From: Pseudoteredinibacter isoporae
GTDB lineage: Bacteria > Pseudomonadota > Gammaproteobacteria > Pseudomonadales > Cellvibrionaceae
NCBI RefSeq assembly: GCF_011602085.1
Contig: NZ_JAAONY010000002.1
Span: 496,001-560,000, forward strand
DNA length: 64,000 nt
Reading direction: 5' to 3'
Program-made: the position numbers and the translations under genes
Part shown: piece after piece, positions 55,072 to 64,000 of the stretch
How positions within the stretch are numbered: the stretch's first letter is position 1
Layout of the letters: every line of letters starts with the position of its first letter
Notes under the pieces: model-generated
Databases searched by the model: none
Seen by the model: only the letters and a program-made list of their open reading frames with translations
What the model was told of the DNA's origin: nothing

Positions 55072-55968
55072 TCAAATAAACGGATTTTTTCGCAAACACT
55101 CCGCCGCAAAATCAATAAAGGAGCGGATTTTAGCGTTGGCCTCGCGGCCTTCCAGATACACAATATTGATTGGCAGTGGCTCGGCTTCGTAGTCCTCAAG
55201 AACGCGCAACAGAGAGCCTTGTTCCAACTCCTCACCGACTTGATATGACATCAAACGGGTAATACCTACCCCGCATTTTGCCCCCTCAATGGCCGCACCG
55301 TTTTGATTGCAGTACATCCGGGGTGACACCTTGACCGATTCCTTGCCTTTGGGGGATTCAAAATTCCAATGGGTAGACGCTTCAACACCTGAGGCCATGA
55401 TGATCTGGTGCTTCAGCAAATCAGCCGGACTCTTTGGCATTCCCTGCAGTTCAAAATAGTCAGGTGAACCACAAACAATCCGCCGCACATTTCCCACTGG
55501 TACGGCGTACAGGCTGGAATCTTTTAAATGACCAATCCGAATCGCCACATCCAGGCCTTCGTCAAGCATATTGCTCACGCGGTCATAAAACATCGCCCGT
55601 ATGTCCACCTCGGGAAAGCACGTTAAGTAATCACTCAGAATGGGAACGATATGTTTCTGGCCGAACAACACCGGCGCCGTAACCGTTAGCACCCCTTTGG
55701 GTTGGGAATACCCACCGGAAGCGGCCGATTCAGCCTCCTCCAACAAATCCAGAATACGCTTACTGTCTTCATAAAAGCGGCTGCCCGCTTCCGTCAAACG
55801 GACTTGTCGAGTGGTTCGATTGAACAAGCGCACTCCGAGCGATTGCTCCAATGCCGCAACCGCTCGAGTGACTACCGGAGGCGAAATATCCAGATGGCGA
55901 CTGGCTTCCGCAAAGCTCCCTCGGCTCGCCGCCTCAACAAAGATCTTCAAATATTCCAGCTTATTCAC
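55072..55968 (-). CDS. LysR-family transcriptional regulator
   Basis: The protein has 298 residues. HTH at 1-60 (YLKIFVEAASRGSFAEASRH; LFNRTTRQVRLTEAG) and an effector domain (LTVTAPVLFGQKHIVPILSD ... VGITRLMSYQVGEEL). The type is the CrgA-like group with TRQVRLT. It is divergent from the DUF1348/pyridoxamine-oxidase-like pair, its likely target. The effector is unknown. Confidence 0.92.
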   Translation of the reverse strand: MNKLEYLKIFVEAASRGSFAEASRHLDISPPVVTRAVAALEQSLGVRLFNRTTRQVRLTEAGSRFYEDSKRILDLLEEAESAASGGYSQPKGVLTVTAPVLFGQKHIVPILSDYLTCFPEVDIRAMFYDRVSNMLDEGLDVAIRIGHLKDSSLYAVPVGNVRRIVCGSPDYFELQGMPKSPADLLKHQIIMASGVEASTHWNFESPKGKESVKVSPRMYCNQNGAAIEGAKCGVGITRLMSYQVGEELEQGSLLRVLEDYEAEPLPINIVYLEGREANAKIRSFIDFAAECLRKNPFI

Positions 55969-56107
55969 GAATGCTTACCTCTTAGCTACTTTCCCGCAGG
56001 CTTCCTTCCATTGGAAGCTGTAACGGCCCGATATCGTTTAACGGGAGCTTTTCAGCGTCACAGATAGACTTCGAGCAGAAACATTATTATTTCATAAAAC
56101 GAAATAG

Positions 56108-56131
56108 ATAATTAATAAAACAATCAATTAT
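56108..56131. promoter_or_regulatory. Candidate LysR operator
   Basis: ATAATT-N12-AATTAT is an inverted repeat of LysR-box size in the AT-rich divergent region, 58 bp before the DUF1348 gene. The region is so AT-rich that a chance match is possible. Confidence 0.35.
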
Positions 56132-56188
56132 TAACAAAATAAACAAGGGTATATTCCAACCACCAAAGTCAAAACCCAGGAATCCACA

Positions 56189-56653
56189 ATGTCTCGACCG
56201 CCCCTCCCCCCATTTACCGAAGAAAGCGCTCGCCAGAAAGTACGTCTTGCTGAAGATGGCTGGAACAGCCGTAACCCGGAAACGGTTGCCCAGGCCTACT
56301 CTCTCGACACCCAATGGCGCAACCGCTCCCACTTTGTCCATAGCCGTGAAGATGCCCAGACCTTCCTCACTGAAAAATGGGCAACAGAACAGGAATACCG
56401 GCTGATCAAGGAGCTGTTTGCATTCACCGGCAACCGCATTGCCGTGCGCTACGCCTACGAGTGGCACGACGCTGCGGGAAATTGGTTTCGTTCTTACGGC
56501 AATGAAAACTGGGTGTTCAATGAAGAAGGATTGATGATTGAACGCTACGCCAGCATCAACGATTTACCCATCGACGAAGCCGAACGCAAATTTCATTGGC
56601 CCCTGGGGCGCCGCCCGGACGACCACCCTGGCCTCAGCGAATTAGGTCTATAA
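56189..56653 (+). CDS. DUF1348 NTF2-like protein
   Basis: This 154-residue cytoplasmic protein is typical of DUF1348: [64 protein letters not shown]. The fold is NTF2/SnoaL-like; function unknown. The next gene starts 31 bp later, so one operon is likely. Confidence 0.93.
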   Translation: MSRPPLPPFTEESARQKVRLAEDGWNSRNPETVAQAYSLDTQWRNRSHFVHSREDAQTFLTEKWATEQEYRLIKELFAFTGNRIAVRYAYEWHDAAGNWFRSYGNENWVFNEEGLMIERYASINDLPIDEAERKFHWPLGRRPDDHPGLSELGL

Positions 56654-56684
56654 AAGCAACGCGGGCAAGTAAAGGAATAACATT

Positions 56685-57293
56685 ATGAGCTACTCAAGCG
56701 ATATCGCGTTTACCGAGACGGTAAAAGCCATCCAAAGCCGAAAAGGCTCAAGGCGCGCCTACGCCCAAATGGAAGGAAACGGCGCTTGGGCAACGGAAGT
56801 GAATGACAAGCTCAGTGCTTTTATTGCCCGTCAAAGAAGCTTTTTTCTTGCCAGCAGCAATGCCGAGGGCCAGCCCTATATTCAACATCGGGGCGGTCCA
56901 CCAGGGTTCTTGAAAATCCTTGATAAAAAGACCCTCGCCTTCGCCGATTACAAAGGCAATCGACAATTTATCACCCATGGAAACCTGGCAGAAAACGCCA
57001 AAGCGTTTATCTTTCTGATCGACTATAGCCGAAAAGCTCGTGCGAAAATTTGGGGCACCGCCCAAGTCATCGAAGACAACGTCAAACTGCTCGAACAGCT
57101 TATGCCGGCCCCAGGAGAATACCGAGCTATTCCAGAACAGATCATCCAATTCAATATCGATGCTTTCGATTTTAATTGCCCCCAGCATATTCCCCAGCGC
57201 TTTGAAGCTGAGGATGTTGAGAGGGTTTTAAAGGAGAAGGATCGAGAGATAATGATGCTAAAGGAAAGGATTAAGAAGCTTGAAAGCGGTTGA
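56685..57293 (+). CDS. Pyridoxamine-5'-phosphate-oxidase-family flavoprotein
   Basis: The protein has 202 residues with a split-barrel fold: FFLASSNAEGQPYIQHRGGP, LAFADYKGNRQFITHGNL, FLIDYSRKARAKIWGTAQV. This is the general FMN-binding family, not PdxH itself. The C-terminus has a charged helix that could form a coiled coil (VLKEKDREIMMLKERIKKLE). Confidence 0.88.
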   Translation: MSYSSDIAFTETVKAIQSRKGSRRAYAQMEGNGAWATEVNDKLSAFIARQRSFFLASSNAEGQPYIQHRGGPPGFLKILDKKTLAFADYKGNRQFITHGNLAENAKAFIFLIDYSRKARAKIWGTAQVIEDNVKLLEQLMPAPGEYRAIPEQIIQFNIDAFDFNCPQHIPQRFEAEDVERVLKEKDREIMMLKERIKKLESG

Positions 57294-57371
57294 ACTGTCC
57301 AAGCTTTCGTTCATATAGAGGTAAGTAAGTCTACTTATATAGATTCGCAGCTCAATCCCGAGCCTGCGCCC

Positions 57372-57740
57372 TTACCCCCCAAACTTTCCCAATAGATTCC
57401 TGGCATAGCGAATCGCATCACGCTCAACCTGGCTAAGGGTATCGGCCTGCCCCTTCTTAGGGTCATTGAGAATGGTTTGTGCAAACTCAATGGCCTCCCG
57501 CTCGATCTCGTTGATCATGGGTTGCTTTGGCGGGTCTACCGGCTTCTGCTCTGTGATCATCTGCTCCTCCATTAGAGTGCTTATCGACGTTTCAAAAACA
57601 GCAGCCAAGCATTTCAGGGATTCCAAACCCGCCTTTTGCCCGCCCTCGATCCGCTGAATTGTACGGGTACTCAGGCCAGACATACGGGCCAATTCTTCCT
57701 GGGACCATCCCCGGTCCAAACGACGTTGCTTAATACTCAT
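57372..57740 (-). CDS. XRE-family regulator with repeated C-terminal motif
   Basis: The ATG at 57740 follows AAGGCGAG and gives 122 residues; a GTG at 57764 is an alternative. Residues 1-60 are an XRE HTH (RGWSQEELARMSGLSTRTIQ, RIEGGQKAG). The C-terminal part holds two related segments, EREAIEFAQTIL and ERDAIRYARNLL, where related regulators usually carry a two-helix membrane domain. No membrane helix is present. Confidence 0.82.
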   Translation of the reverse strand: MSIKQRRLDRGWSQEELARMSGLSTRTIQRIEGGQKAGLESLKCLAAVFETSISTLMEEQMITEQKPVDPPKQPMINEIEREAIEFAQTILNDPKKGQADTLSQVERDAIRYARNLLGKFGG

Positions 57741-57936
57741 CAAATCTCGCCTTAGCTGCTTCACAGTCTTTATCGCAGAAATTCAGGGACAAAAACACGA
57801 CACTGTCGTGACATTGGGTGATTTTTGTACGGTTTTCACAAGAGAAGCTAGTAAATGGGACGAATTTGAGCATTTAAAAGCAGATCATAATTTGATGCTA
57901 ACAAAGACATCAAGGGTAAACTCGTTAACAAAGCCC

Positions 57937-58728
57937 CTAAGAGGTCATGCTATCAGCAGCGGTCTTGCCGCCGGGATTTTGAGGTGGTTTCTCTGCTTTA
58001 TAGACATCTTTTATTCTCAGCATATCGTATATTCTGCGCTCTCGCTTTTCATCAAAACCGACCTTTTCAATATACTCTTTCGGGTTGTCGTAGGTTCCAA
58101 AGAGCAAATCCCAAACAGCTAATCCATAATTATCAGCATGATGCATGTGCTTGTGGTGTACACGATGCATTTCTGGCCGTTGCAGTATCAGTCCCAGCCA
58201 ATAGGGTGTTTTTAAGTCCGCATGGATAAACAAATTGTATAGAGCCGCAATGATTAGGCTGATAGCCGTACCATATGCACTTAGCCCCAGAATCAGATAA
58301 CAACACAGGCCATTTATAAAGGTTGCCGCCATGCCATCAAATGGATGCATGTAAAACGATGTCAAAGCTTCTATGCGCCTCGGACTGTGATGAAGCTGAT
58401 GAAAAATTCTCCACAGCAGATCAAATTTATGCATCGCACGATGCCACCAGTAGGCTACAAAGCTGGTAACTAAAAAACCCAGGATTCCCTGAAGCAGAAT
58501 ATTGATATTGCTCAGGTCAAGAAGGGACAGCTCACTGAAAAGTTCGACAAATACAAGCCCGAAGCCTATGGTGGAAATAGATTGAAATGCATTCACGGCT
58601 GAGGCCAAAATCATCCACCGACGGTCGCAATTGTTTTTGGAAGCCGGAGCAATTACCTCGAGTGTAAATATGCCAATAAAAGCAACAAAAATGATAACTA
58701 AAGTCAGTAACTCCACATTATCCACCAC
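57937..58728 (-). CDS. Sterol desaturase / fatty-acid hydroxylase family membrane enzyme
   Basis: This 263-residue protein has four or five membrane segments and the di-iron histidine boxes WWHRAMHK, HQLHHS and HRVHHKHMHH in order. Such enzymes hydroxylate or desaturate lipids at the membrane. The substrate is not defined. The start is a GTG. The C-terminal tail is polar and Gly/Pro-rich. Confidence 0.9.
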   Translation of the reverse strand: MVDNVELLTLVIIFVAFIGIFTLEVIAPASKNNCDRRWMILASAVNAFQSISTIGFGLVFVELFSELSLLDLSNINILLQGILGFLVTSFVAYWWHRAMHKFDLLWRIFHQLHHSPRRIEALTSFYMHPFDGMAATFINGLCCYLILGLSAYGTAISLIIAALYNLFIHADLKTPYWLGLILQRPEMHRVHHKHMHHADNYGLAVWDLLFGTYDNPKEYIEKVGFDEKRERRIYDMLRIKDVYKAEKPPQNPGGKTAADSMTS

Positions 58729-58807
58729 TAACGATCTGAACCGTATTTAAACATGACCTCATATTACATCAGGCCATATTAGTTTAATATCAAGCTGCAT
58801 TACCCTT

Positions 58808-59145
58808 TTATTCGAAATTCTCTCTACTAGCCTTCTCCAATGCAAGAATCTCTCTAACATACTCCGCCTGACTGATATCATTTCGTTTTTCCCAATGATG
58901 TTCAAAAGGCAAAACCAACTTATAGCCTTCGGTTACCCCTCGACGAAGAAAAATACAAAGTTACCTCCTAACGTTAAATCATATGATCTCCAACTCGCCT
59001 TAAAGGCTATAATCCCTTCATTCATTACACCTTTAAACACTTTGTCAACTCGAACACGATATTTGTACTTAGGCTCCCTTTCAGGCTGATAAATTCCCGA
59101 CAGAACTTTACCAAGAAATACCTCCCGGCTAGCATCCCAATGCAC
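58808..59145 (-). pseudogene. Frameshifted gene
   Basis: A GTG with AGGAGGT upstream starts VFLGKVLSGI ... RVDKVFKGVMNEGIIA ... LGGNFVFFFVEG, ending at a stop after residue 70. Coding continues in the -1 frame after GAGGGG as VTEGYKLVLPFEHHWEKRND and SQAEYVREILALEKAS to a stop at 58808. The joined length of 113 codons is natural. The first part resembles secreted proteins with a VFLGKV...DKVFKG core but lacks their signal peptide and cysteines. The single lost base may be a real mutation, a sequencing error, or a -1 slip at the G run. Confidence 0.7.
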
Positions 59146-59322
59146 TTTTACCTCCTATGAGTCATTCGTCCTGGGGCATTCGTGAGAAAAGTAATCCATG
59201 GGAAACAACATCACAATTAACAACAATAGTCTTATCACTCCGCATGCGCCTTTATTGGATAGTTTTAGCGATTCAACAATCAATTTAAGGTCAATTTTTC
59301 TGTAACACTCGGTTTCAAAACG

Positions 59323-60180
59323 TTACTGCCCATATTCACTGAATCGAGCTTTATCCGGACCACACCAAAAGAGTCTTGGCCAATCTACAAGGTACAAACC
59401 ATATTTCCCCGTAAAATCATCAATTTCGGTTGCGACATCGTCTACACTGGAATCTTGAGTCGGGCTGATATTTAACACCTTAATATTACCTGATTCATCG
59501 GCTTGCCCCCAGAGCAACCAACCACTACTGGTTTTTATTGCAAAACCGCCTACAATCGTTGCTTCGGCTTCGTTAAAAGCAATACCACCATACACATCGG
59601 TAATATCAAAAGATGATTCCAGAGACTTGACTGTGAGGGATTTATCCTCTAGTGGAGTATCAATTCCCTTTCTAAGGTGCATGTCCTTAAAACCAACTCC
59701 GTCCCTAAAGTTCTTATAGATATTTTCTATAGCAGTTAATTCCTCTTCAATAGTCGATTCAAATTTTTTACTCAGAAATTCAAACTGTCGCCAATCATCT
59801 TCTCGAAGCACAACAACGCTTTCTACAGATCGTGAATTTTCAACGCTAGCCAGGTCATTGCTAATTGTCGGGAGGCTGTAGAGCAGCTCACTTGGGTCCA
59901 TCTGAATAATTTCACTTTTCTCCAAGTAGAGACTCAATTTTCCGATTTTACGGAACTTAGATTTCTCCGCGGGCTCCGCAGTAACAACTATCCAGTCCTC
60001 ATTGCCCAAATGCATAACAGTATCGATTTCAAAGGTATCTGGCAGCTGATCAATTGGAACATTAGATACAGCGAAAGGAGTTCTTTCCTTCCCCTCATAA
60101 AACTCAACTTCAACTTCCTTTTTCCCGAATCCAAACATTGAAAATCCCATTGTTAGAAAGAATACAATCACCTTATTCAT
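59323..60180 (-). CDS. Exported hypothetical protein
   Basis: The ATG at 60180 gives 285 residues with a signal-peptide-like start (VIVFFLTMGFSMFGFG). The rest is soluble, with FAVSNVPIDQLPDTFEID and GGFAIKTSSGWLLWGQ, alternating beta strands. No family recognised. It lies downstream of the PqiA-like gene on the same strand. Confidence 0.6.
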   Translation of the reverse strand: MNKVIVFFLTMGFSMFGFGKKEVEVEFYEGKERTPFAVSNVPIDQLPDTFEIDTVMHLGNEDWIVVTAEPAEKSKFRKIGKLSLYLEKSEIIQMDPSELLYSLPTISNDLASVENSRSVESVVVLREDDWRQFEFLSKKFESTIEEELTAIENIYKNFRDGVGFKDMHLRKGIDTPLEDKSLTVKSLESSFDITDVYGGIAFNEAEATIVGGFAIKTSSGWLLWGQADESGNIKVLNISPTQDSSVDDVATEIDDFTGKYGLYLVDWPRLFWCGPDKARFSEYGQ

Positions 60181-60249
60181 AAAGTGCTCTCGTTGCATAC
60201 AGTTTCAGTAAATAAATTGCGAACAATCTAAGAAAAACACACCGCCGTC

Positions 60250-60717
60250 TCATTCACTCTTGATAGCTAACTCATAATCCGACATTAATTGATGTGAAAG
60301 CACCATAGTCAACAAAGCAGAAGCACAGAATACAAACAAACCAACATGCACGCTTACATGGGCCAAGCCCCCCACCTTAATGGTCGATGCCAAAATTGCG
60401 ATAACAAACACATCCGCCATGGACCACTTCCCTACCAACAACATTTTCTTGACTGTATCGAGCTTTTCATCAGGTGAGCTGACCTTATCGAAGGTCAGCA
60501 TAAAACTTATGTAGAATTTGCAGGCGGGCATTAACACGCTAAATACGAGTATCAGCAAGAAGAGAAAGAACTCTCCACGACTCAGCAATTCATATAAGCC
60601 ACCAGCTAAAGAGAAAGTATCATTGAAAACCAGAAACTTCTGCATGGTGAACATCGGCAGAAAAATGCCAAAAAGGAACAGAACAACAGACGATACCCAG
60701 AGCACCCTGTTAATCAT
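60250..60717 (-). CDS. PqiA-like inner-membrane protein (single domain)
   Basis: This 155-residue protein has four membrane segments and the PqiA signature GKWSMADVFVIAILASTIKV, then GGLAHVSVHVGLFVF. PqiA works with PqiB (an MCE protein) in lipid transport across the periplasm. Only one of the usual two domains is present, and no MCE gene is nearby. Confidence 0.82.
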   Translation of the reverse strand: MINRVLWVSSVVLFLFGIFLPMFTMQKFLVFNDTFSLAGGLYELLSRGEFFLFLLILVFSVLMPACKFYISFMLTFDKVSSPDEKLDTVKKMLLVGKWSMADVFVIAILASTIKVGGLAHVSVHVGLFVFCASALLTMVLSHQLMSDYELAIKSE

Positions 60718-60822
60718 GGTCAATGTGAATTACTCCTGAAATCAGTGTTTGAACCTAAAATACTAAGTTTTTCCACAAGCTTAATCATACCCACAATAGA
60801 GAATGGATTGCGTGTTCGATTT

Positions 60823-61122
60823 TCAATATTTAGGCAAAAACCAGAATACGGCGTGATACAAAATGGGCTTAGGTACAACACTATCCCTGTACTCATCAGG
60901 TTTGGATCTAAGGTTTTTCCTTAGCGCTCGAAGAGCCCGTAAGGTTGAAAAGGATTGTATGGCAATTGCACTGACAAAAATAGTAATCAATATGGAGATT
61001 AGAGAGTGATCGAAAAACAACACAAATAACCTGGCCAGTCCCCAAAGGCCAAAAATTACCAGAAAAAAAGCGCTCATATATAAAGAGCTTGATATCTCAC
61101 TGTCCTTACTTAAGGCACTCAT
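60823..61122 (-). CDS. Small two-helix membrane protein
   Basis: This 99-residue protein has hydrophobic segments at about 14-35 (SAFFLVIFGLWGLARLFVLF) and 40-58, then a basic stretch (LRALRALRKNLRSK). Unknown function. The upstream ATG is preferred over 61146 to avoid the Arg-rich extension. Confidence 0.5.
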   Translation of the reverse strand: MSALSKDSEISSSLYMSAFFLVIFGLWGLARLFVLFFDHSLISILITIFVSAIAIQSFSTLRALRALRKNLRSKPDEYRDSVVPKPILYHAVFWFLPKY

Positions 61123-61226
61123 TGCCCTTCTTCTCTTCCTGACCACATTTCCCTCACAACTTTAAAACGCACTCTGGACTACGACCATTCACCGCAAGAC
61201 ATAACCATATCGGCTATATCTAAGCC

Positions 61227-61514
61227 CTACTCACACGCAATCCCATCACCATCTCGATCAAGATGCTTACCGTAACCCGGCTGGCCCCGACGAATAGGGG
61301 CGGCGCCGGCTGCCCTCGCTTCACTACAGTTCCGATAGCTTACAGAAGACTTGGATTTAAGCTTCGGTGCTGGCTTAACCGATGGGGAACCTCGATGACA
61401 ATGATACCCACCCGTTTTGCGATTATTGTGACACCCTTGACTGTTTAACCTTCCACCATGAGCAACCGCGAAATCGACAAACACTATGGCGAAGAATAAT
61501 ATCCAATGCTTCAT
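61227..61514 (-). CDS. Secreted excalibur-domain protein
   Basis: The protein has 95 residues with a signal peptide ending DFAVA. A short HGGRLNSQGCHNNRKTGGYH segment (YHYH-like, Cys and His rich) precedes a C-terminal excalibur domain: NCSEARAAGAAPIRRGQPGY, then HLDRDGDGIACE, with the DxDxDGxxCE calcium loop. The excalibur domain is an extracellular Ca2+-binding module, often next to nucleases. It lies 35 bp downstream of the TerB/SAP/nuclease gene. Confidence 0.9.
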   Translation of the reverse strand: MKHWILFFAIVFVDFAVAHGGRLNSQGCHNNRKTGGYHCHRGSPSVKPAPKLKSKSSVSYRNCSEARAAGAAPIRRGQPGYGKHLDRDGDGIACE

Positions 61515-61548
61515 CTGTTACCCTCGCATAACTTGGGTTGCCCTAACT

Positions 61549-63393
61549 CTATATAGTTTTGGCAATAAGATCTGACTTCAAAAGTCCTCCCTTGGTCAAA
61601 AGCTTTTCTGAGAAACGTGGGTTCTTTTTAGACTTGTATGTGTCAACTATTTTCTTTAACCCACCGGCTTCAAGGAGAGAAATATTAATATCAGTATCCA
61701 TTTCAGCTGATTCGATAAAGTCCTGTGAGAAGCTGGGGGCCACAATCAAAACTTGAGCCACTCTTTTTCCAGCCGCTTCACACTGAGCTACGTAAGATTT
61801 AACTTGACGTGAAGTCGATGAGTACTTTCCAAATTCTCCATTTTTGAAGGACTTGGCTTCACCAATGATAATATCGTCATCGCTAATTGAAACAATAATA
61901 TCAATCTGATCTTTAGAGGTATTCAGTTTCTTGCGAAGATCCTCATCTACAGTGAGTCCGAGGTGTTCAAGCATTGTTCTGGTTGCTTCTTCAAATTTTA
62001 TTCCAATCTCTGGTTCTCGAATATCAATACTCCTCTCCTTGAGACCCGACCAATCCCGAGTAGCTAACAGTTCATAGTGTTCCAGCAATTTATCGTTACT
62101 ACTCGCAAACGCCTCTAAAATAAGTGATCTTGCACTACCACGCTTACTAATATTCAAGTTATCCCGGATTCTTTTAACTTCATCATTTGAGTAACAAAAA
62201 AGTATGTCCAAGGGAGAAATACTCAGCTGCTTCAGCCGTTCAGGATTAATCTTTTCGACCTCTTCAATTTCAAAGTCCTCTCTTAGACGAGCAGCCATAG
62301 AGGGTTCCGTTTCGCTCAGAACACCAAGGAGGTCTTTATAACCGCTGGCACTCAAGGCATTACATTCACGTTCAAAACCAGACTTCAAACTTTCAATTAA
62401 AATGTCAATTCGATCATTTAACGTTGTTCCTGAGCGTGAATAATCAAGTTCAAGCCCATCCATCAGAGTCTTTAATCTTTCTTTGCGCTTATTAAGAGGT
62501 GCATCATCAGAAAAAATATCTTTGGAGAGTACACTTCTGATAGGAACACCAGACAGAGATATCAGTTGGATTTTCTCTTGTCTTGTTGTTCCTCGGGCTT
62601 TAAAACCGTGTTTACGAACTACCAATGACAGCTCAGGATCGCTTAAACTACGCAAAACTCGTAAAACATGTTTATCAGTAAGCTCGACCCCCTGGATTTT
62701 GTTCAGAATTTCAACCACCTCATCTGCAACTAGAACCTCCATTCTTCGGCGATCAACAAATAAAACACCTAGCTCACGCAAAGCATTTAACGAATCATCA
62801 ATATTAACTTTGGGAATCTTGACTACCATATGCTCAATAGCAAATACCTCATCCGCTGTCAGCCCCATTCGCGCTGCAAGGACATTTAATACTGAACGTT
62901 CATCATCACTGATTTTAGCTTCACGATTAAGCCGTAAATCATTGTGATAGGCCGCATCAAAGCAATCCTTGTAAATCGATAAACGTACCCCTCGCCCGTA
63001 ATCTGAAAGTTCTTCTGACGCCTCAATTTCCTTTTTTAGCTCTTCTGACAATGTATCAATGCGAGCATATTCACGTGCGTACAACTTCTCAATCCACGAA
63101 ACCCTGGCAACACAATTGCCATCACGGGACAGAATTTTCACCAATAGAGAAATCTGACTACCAGTAAGGGCCAGTTCAGAACGTAGGAAATCAGCAAAAT
63201 GACGCTCACAAGAGGTAAACAGTTGATTAATTTCACTACCAGAAGCACTGCGTAAGTGACCATCAATCCTAGACAAGTCTTGAGCTAAACGCGTATCCTC
63301 ACCCACTTTACTTGAACATATTTTGTCCAACACATTGATGAATTTAGACTTTTCAACCTGATTTACTTGGGAGAGAACCTGGCTTAGTTTCAT
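61549..63393 (-). CDS. TerB-like / SAP-like / PD-(D/E)XK nuclease-like protein
   Basis: This 614-residue soluble protein has a helical N-terminus, a TerB-like stretch at about 138-195 (KISDDERSVLNVLAARMGLT, DEVFAIEHMV), a SAP-like segment at 248-282, another at 402-432 (DEVKRIRDNLNISKRGSARS) and a C-terminal endonuclease fold: helix with E468/E469, D498 in QIDII, and E512-x-K514 in GEAKS, then a helix with RQVKSYVAQCEAAGKRV. The nuclease core matches restriction-endonuclease-like proteins. SAP-like motifs suggest DNA binding. Role unknown; a defence or repair function is plausible. It is divergent from a membrane protein and upstream of an excalibur protein. Confidence 0.7.
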   Translation of the reverse strand: MKLSQVLSQVNQVEKSKFINVLDKICSSKVGEDTRLAQDLSRIDGHLRSASGSEINQLFTSCERHFADFLRSELALTGSQISLLVKILSRDGNCVARVSWIEKLYAREYARIDTLSEELKKEIEASEELSDYGRGVRLSIYKDCFDAAYHNDLRLNREAKISDDERSVLNVLAARMGLTADEVFAIEHMVVKIPKVNIDDSLNALRELGVLFVDRRRMEVLVADEVVEILNKIQGVELTDKHVLRVLRSLSDPELSLVVRKHGFKARGTTRQEKIQLISLSGVPIRSVLSKDIFSDDAPLNKRKERLKTLMDGLELDYSRSGTTLNDRIDILIESLKSGFERECNALSASGYKDLLGVLSETEPSMAARLREDFEIEEVEKINPERLKQLSISPLDILFCYSNDEVKRIRDNLNISKRGSARSLILEAFASSNDKLLEHYELLATRDWSGLKERSIDIREPEIGIKFEEATRTMLEHLGLTVDEDLRKKLNTSKDQIDIIVSISDDDIIIGEAKSFKNGEFGKYSSTSRQVKSYVAQCEAAGKRVAQVLIVAPSFSQDFIESAEMDTDINISLLEAGGLKKIVDTYKSKKNPRFSEKLLTKGGLLKSDLIAKTI

Positions 63394-63626
63394 GACTTAC
63401 TTCCTTGTTACAAATTAACTTAGGGGGCATTGTCGACAAGTCATATTCCTTCACGACAACTATCTAATGAATACGGTATAAGAATTACCACAGAAAATAA
63501 AGGTCAATTGAGTGGAGTCTTATACCTCACAGCACCCTTCTATGCGTCAGAACACTGCGGGGCTTTCAATAAGCAATATGGGCACGTGCACCCTGTTAAA
63601 AGTCAATCGCACTGGATAGCTAAGAG

Positions 63627-64000
63627 ATGTTTTTAATAATTGAGTACTTACTATTATTTGGCCCAGCACTTCTATTTGTTGGTGTTGGTTTAGCCGTTTT
63701 CCCTCTAAGTTTGTTCTTGGGAAGTCACGGCCTTTTGCTGGAAATGATACCTATACTGCTGATTGAGATATTTTCGTTGCTTGGGCTTTACGCCTGCTTT
63801 CAATTGGTGCGCAAGCGGTTGAATCCAGCCATAGAAATTTCAAGCCCCAGAGTCATCACTCTTCAGATATTACTTGGAATACTTGCCACAATAGCATTTT
63901 GGTTTTTAGGCGTTTTTGACAACTTCGGTTGGCATCTCTATATCTTTATCGCTCCTGCTCTTGGAGCAATTCACTTGATCTACTTGAACCGTTATTATCT
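63627..64000 (+). CDS. Membrane protein (3' end outside window)
   Basis: ATG at 63627 with TAAGAG upstream, open for 124 codons to the window edge. Hydrophobic segments: LLLFGPALLFVGVGLAVFPL, MIPILLIEIFSLLGLYACF, ILLGILATIAFWFLGVF and LYIFIAPALGAIHLIY. No family recognised; it is divergent from the nuclease-like gene with 233 bp between. Confidence 0.6.
   Translation, partial: MFLIIEYLLLFGPALLFVGVGLAVFPLSLFLGSHGLLLEMIPILLIEIFSLLGLYACFQLVRKRLNPAIEISSPRVITLQILLGILATIAFWFLGVFDNFGWHLYIFIAPALGAIHLIYLNRYY

Noticed and set aside
63430-63636. 68-codon plus-strand frame before the last gene
   Set aside because: It starts at TTG without a ribosome-binding site and overlaps the start of the membrane-protein gene.

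Overview
The window looks like a chromosomal segment of a marine-type gammaproteobacterium with mid-range GC. The evidence is a gsp type II secretion operon, an NsrR/Hmp/PpyR-like nitric-oxide locus laid out as in Pseudomonas, a TonB-dependent siderophore receptor with a Fur box, and two giant multidomain surface or secreted proteins. I cannot name the genus. I saw no rRNA, tRNA, CRISPR array, transposase or integrase.

Layout. Positions 1-18210 (minus strand) are one uninterrupted reading frame of at least 6070 codons that runs off the left edge. It encodes a secreted giant: a signal peptide, about 20 Ig-like units, then a second-order repeat of propeller-like (LVIVD-type), SbsA-type Ig and paired IPT/TIG modules. 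Directly upstream on the same strand is a complete gspC-D-E-F-G-H-I-J-K-L-M operon (18501-28506). From 28.9 to 33.1 kb come a conserved hypothetical, a MerR/GyrI-type regulator with a textbook MerR promoter, an ArsR-rhodanese fusion divergent from a methyltransferase with two matched operators between them, and an HTH/SecB-like overlapping pair.

From 33.6 to 44.1 kb lies accessory-looking material: a DUF2857-like gene, a divergent CsrA paralogue and a redoxin in one coupled operon, a degenerate lytic-transglycosylase-like protein, a 1921-residue cadherin-repeat protein without signal peptide, and a PKHD-type (PiuC-like) dioxygenase homologue with an altered iron site. From 44.4 to 46.6 kb is the nitric-oxide defence locus (hmp, a ppyR-like gene, nsrR) with tandem NsrR sites. 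From 46.7 to 49.6 kb lie thiol-redox genes around a MarR regulator with a Cys-rich tail, then a second DUF2857-like paralogue.

From 49.7 to 57.3 kb: an acyl-carrier-like protein whose helices appear circularly permuted, a SIMPL protein, small secreted proteins, the siderophore receptor, a LysR regulator and two small general enzymes or fold proteins. From 57.3 to 64 kb: an XRE regulator, a fatty-acid-hydroxylase-family membrane enzyme, a frameshifted gene, several membrane or secreted small proteins, and a 614-residue protein combining TerB-like, SAP-like and PD-(D/E)XK nuclease regions, which is a candidate defence or DNA-processing protein.

The strongest candidates for something undescribed are the giant protein's supermodule, the permuted acyl-carrier-like protein, the TerB/SAP/nuclease protein, the ArsR-rhodanese/methyltransferase switch and the HTH/SecB-like pair. 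All family names were assigned by reading the translations, without database searches.
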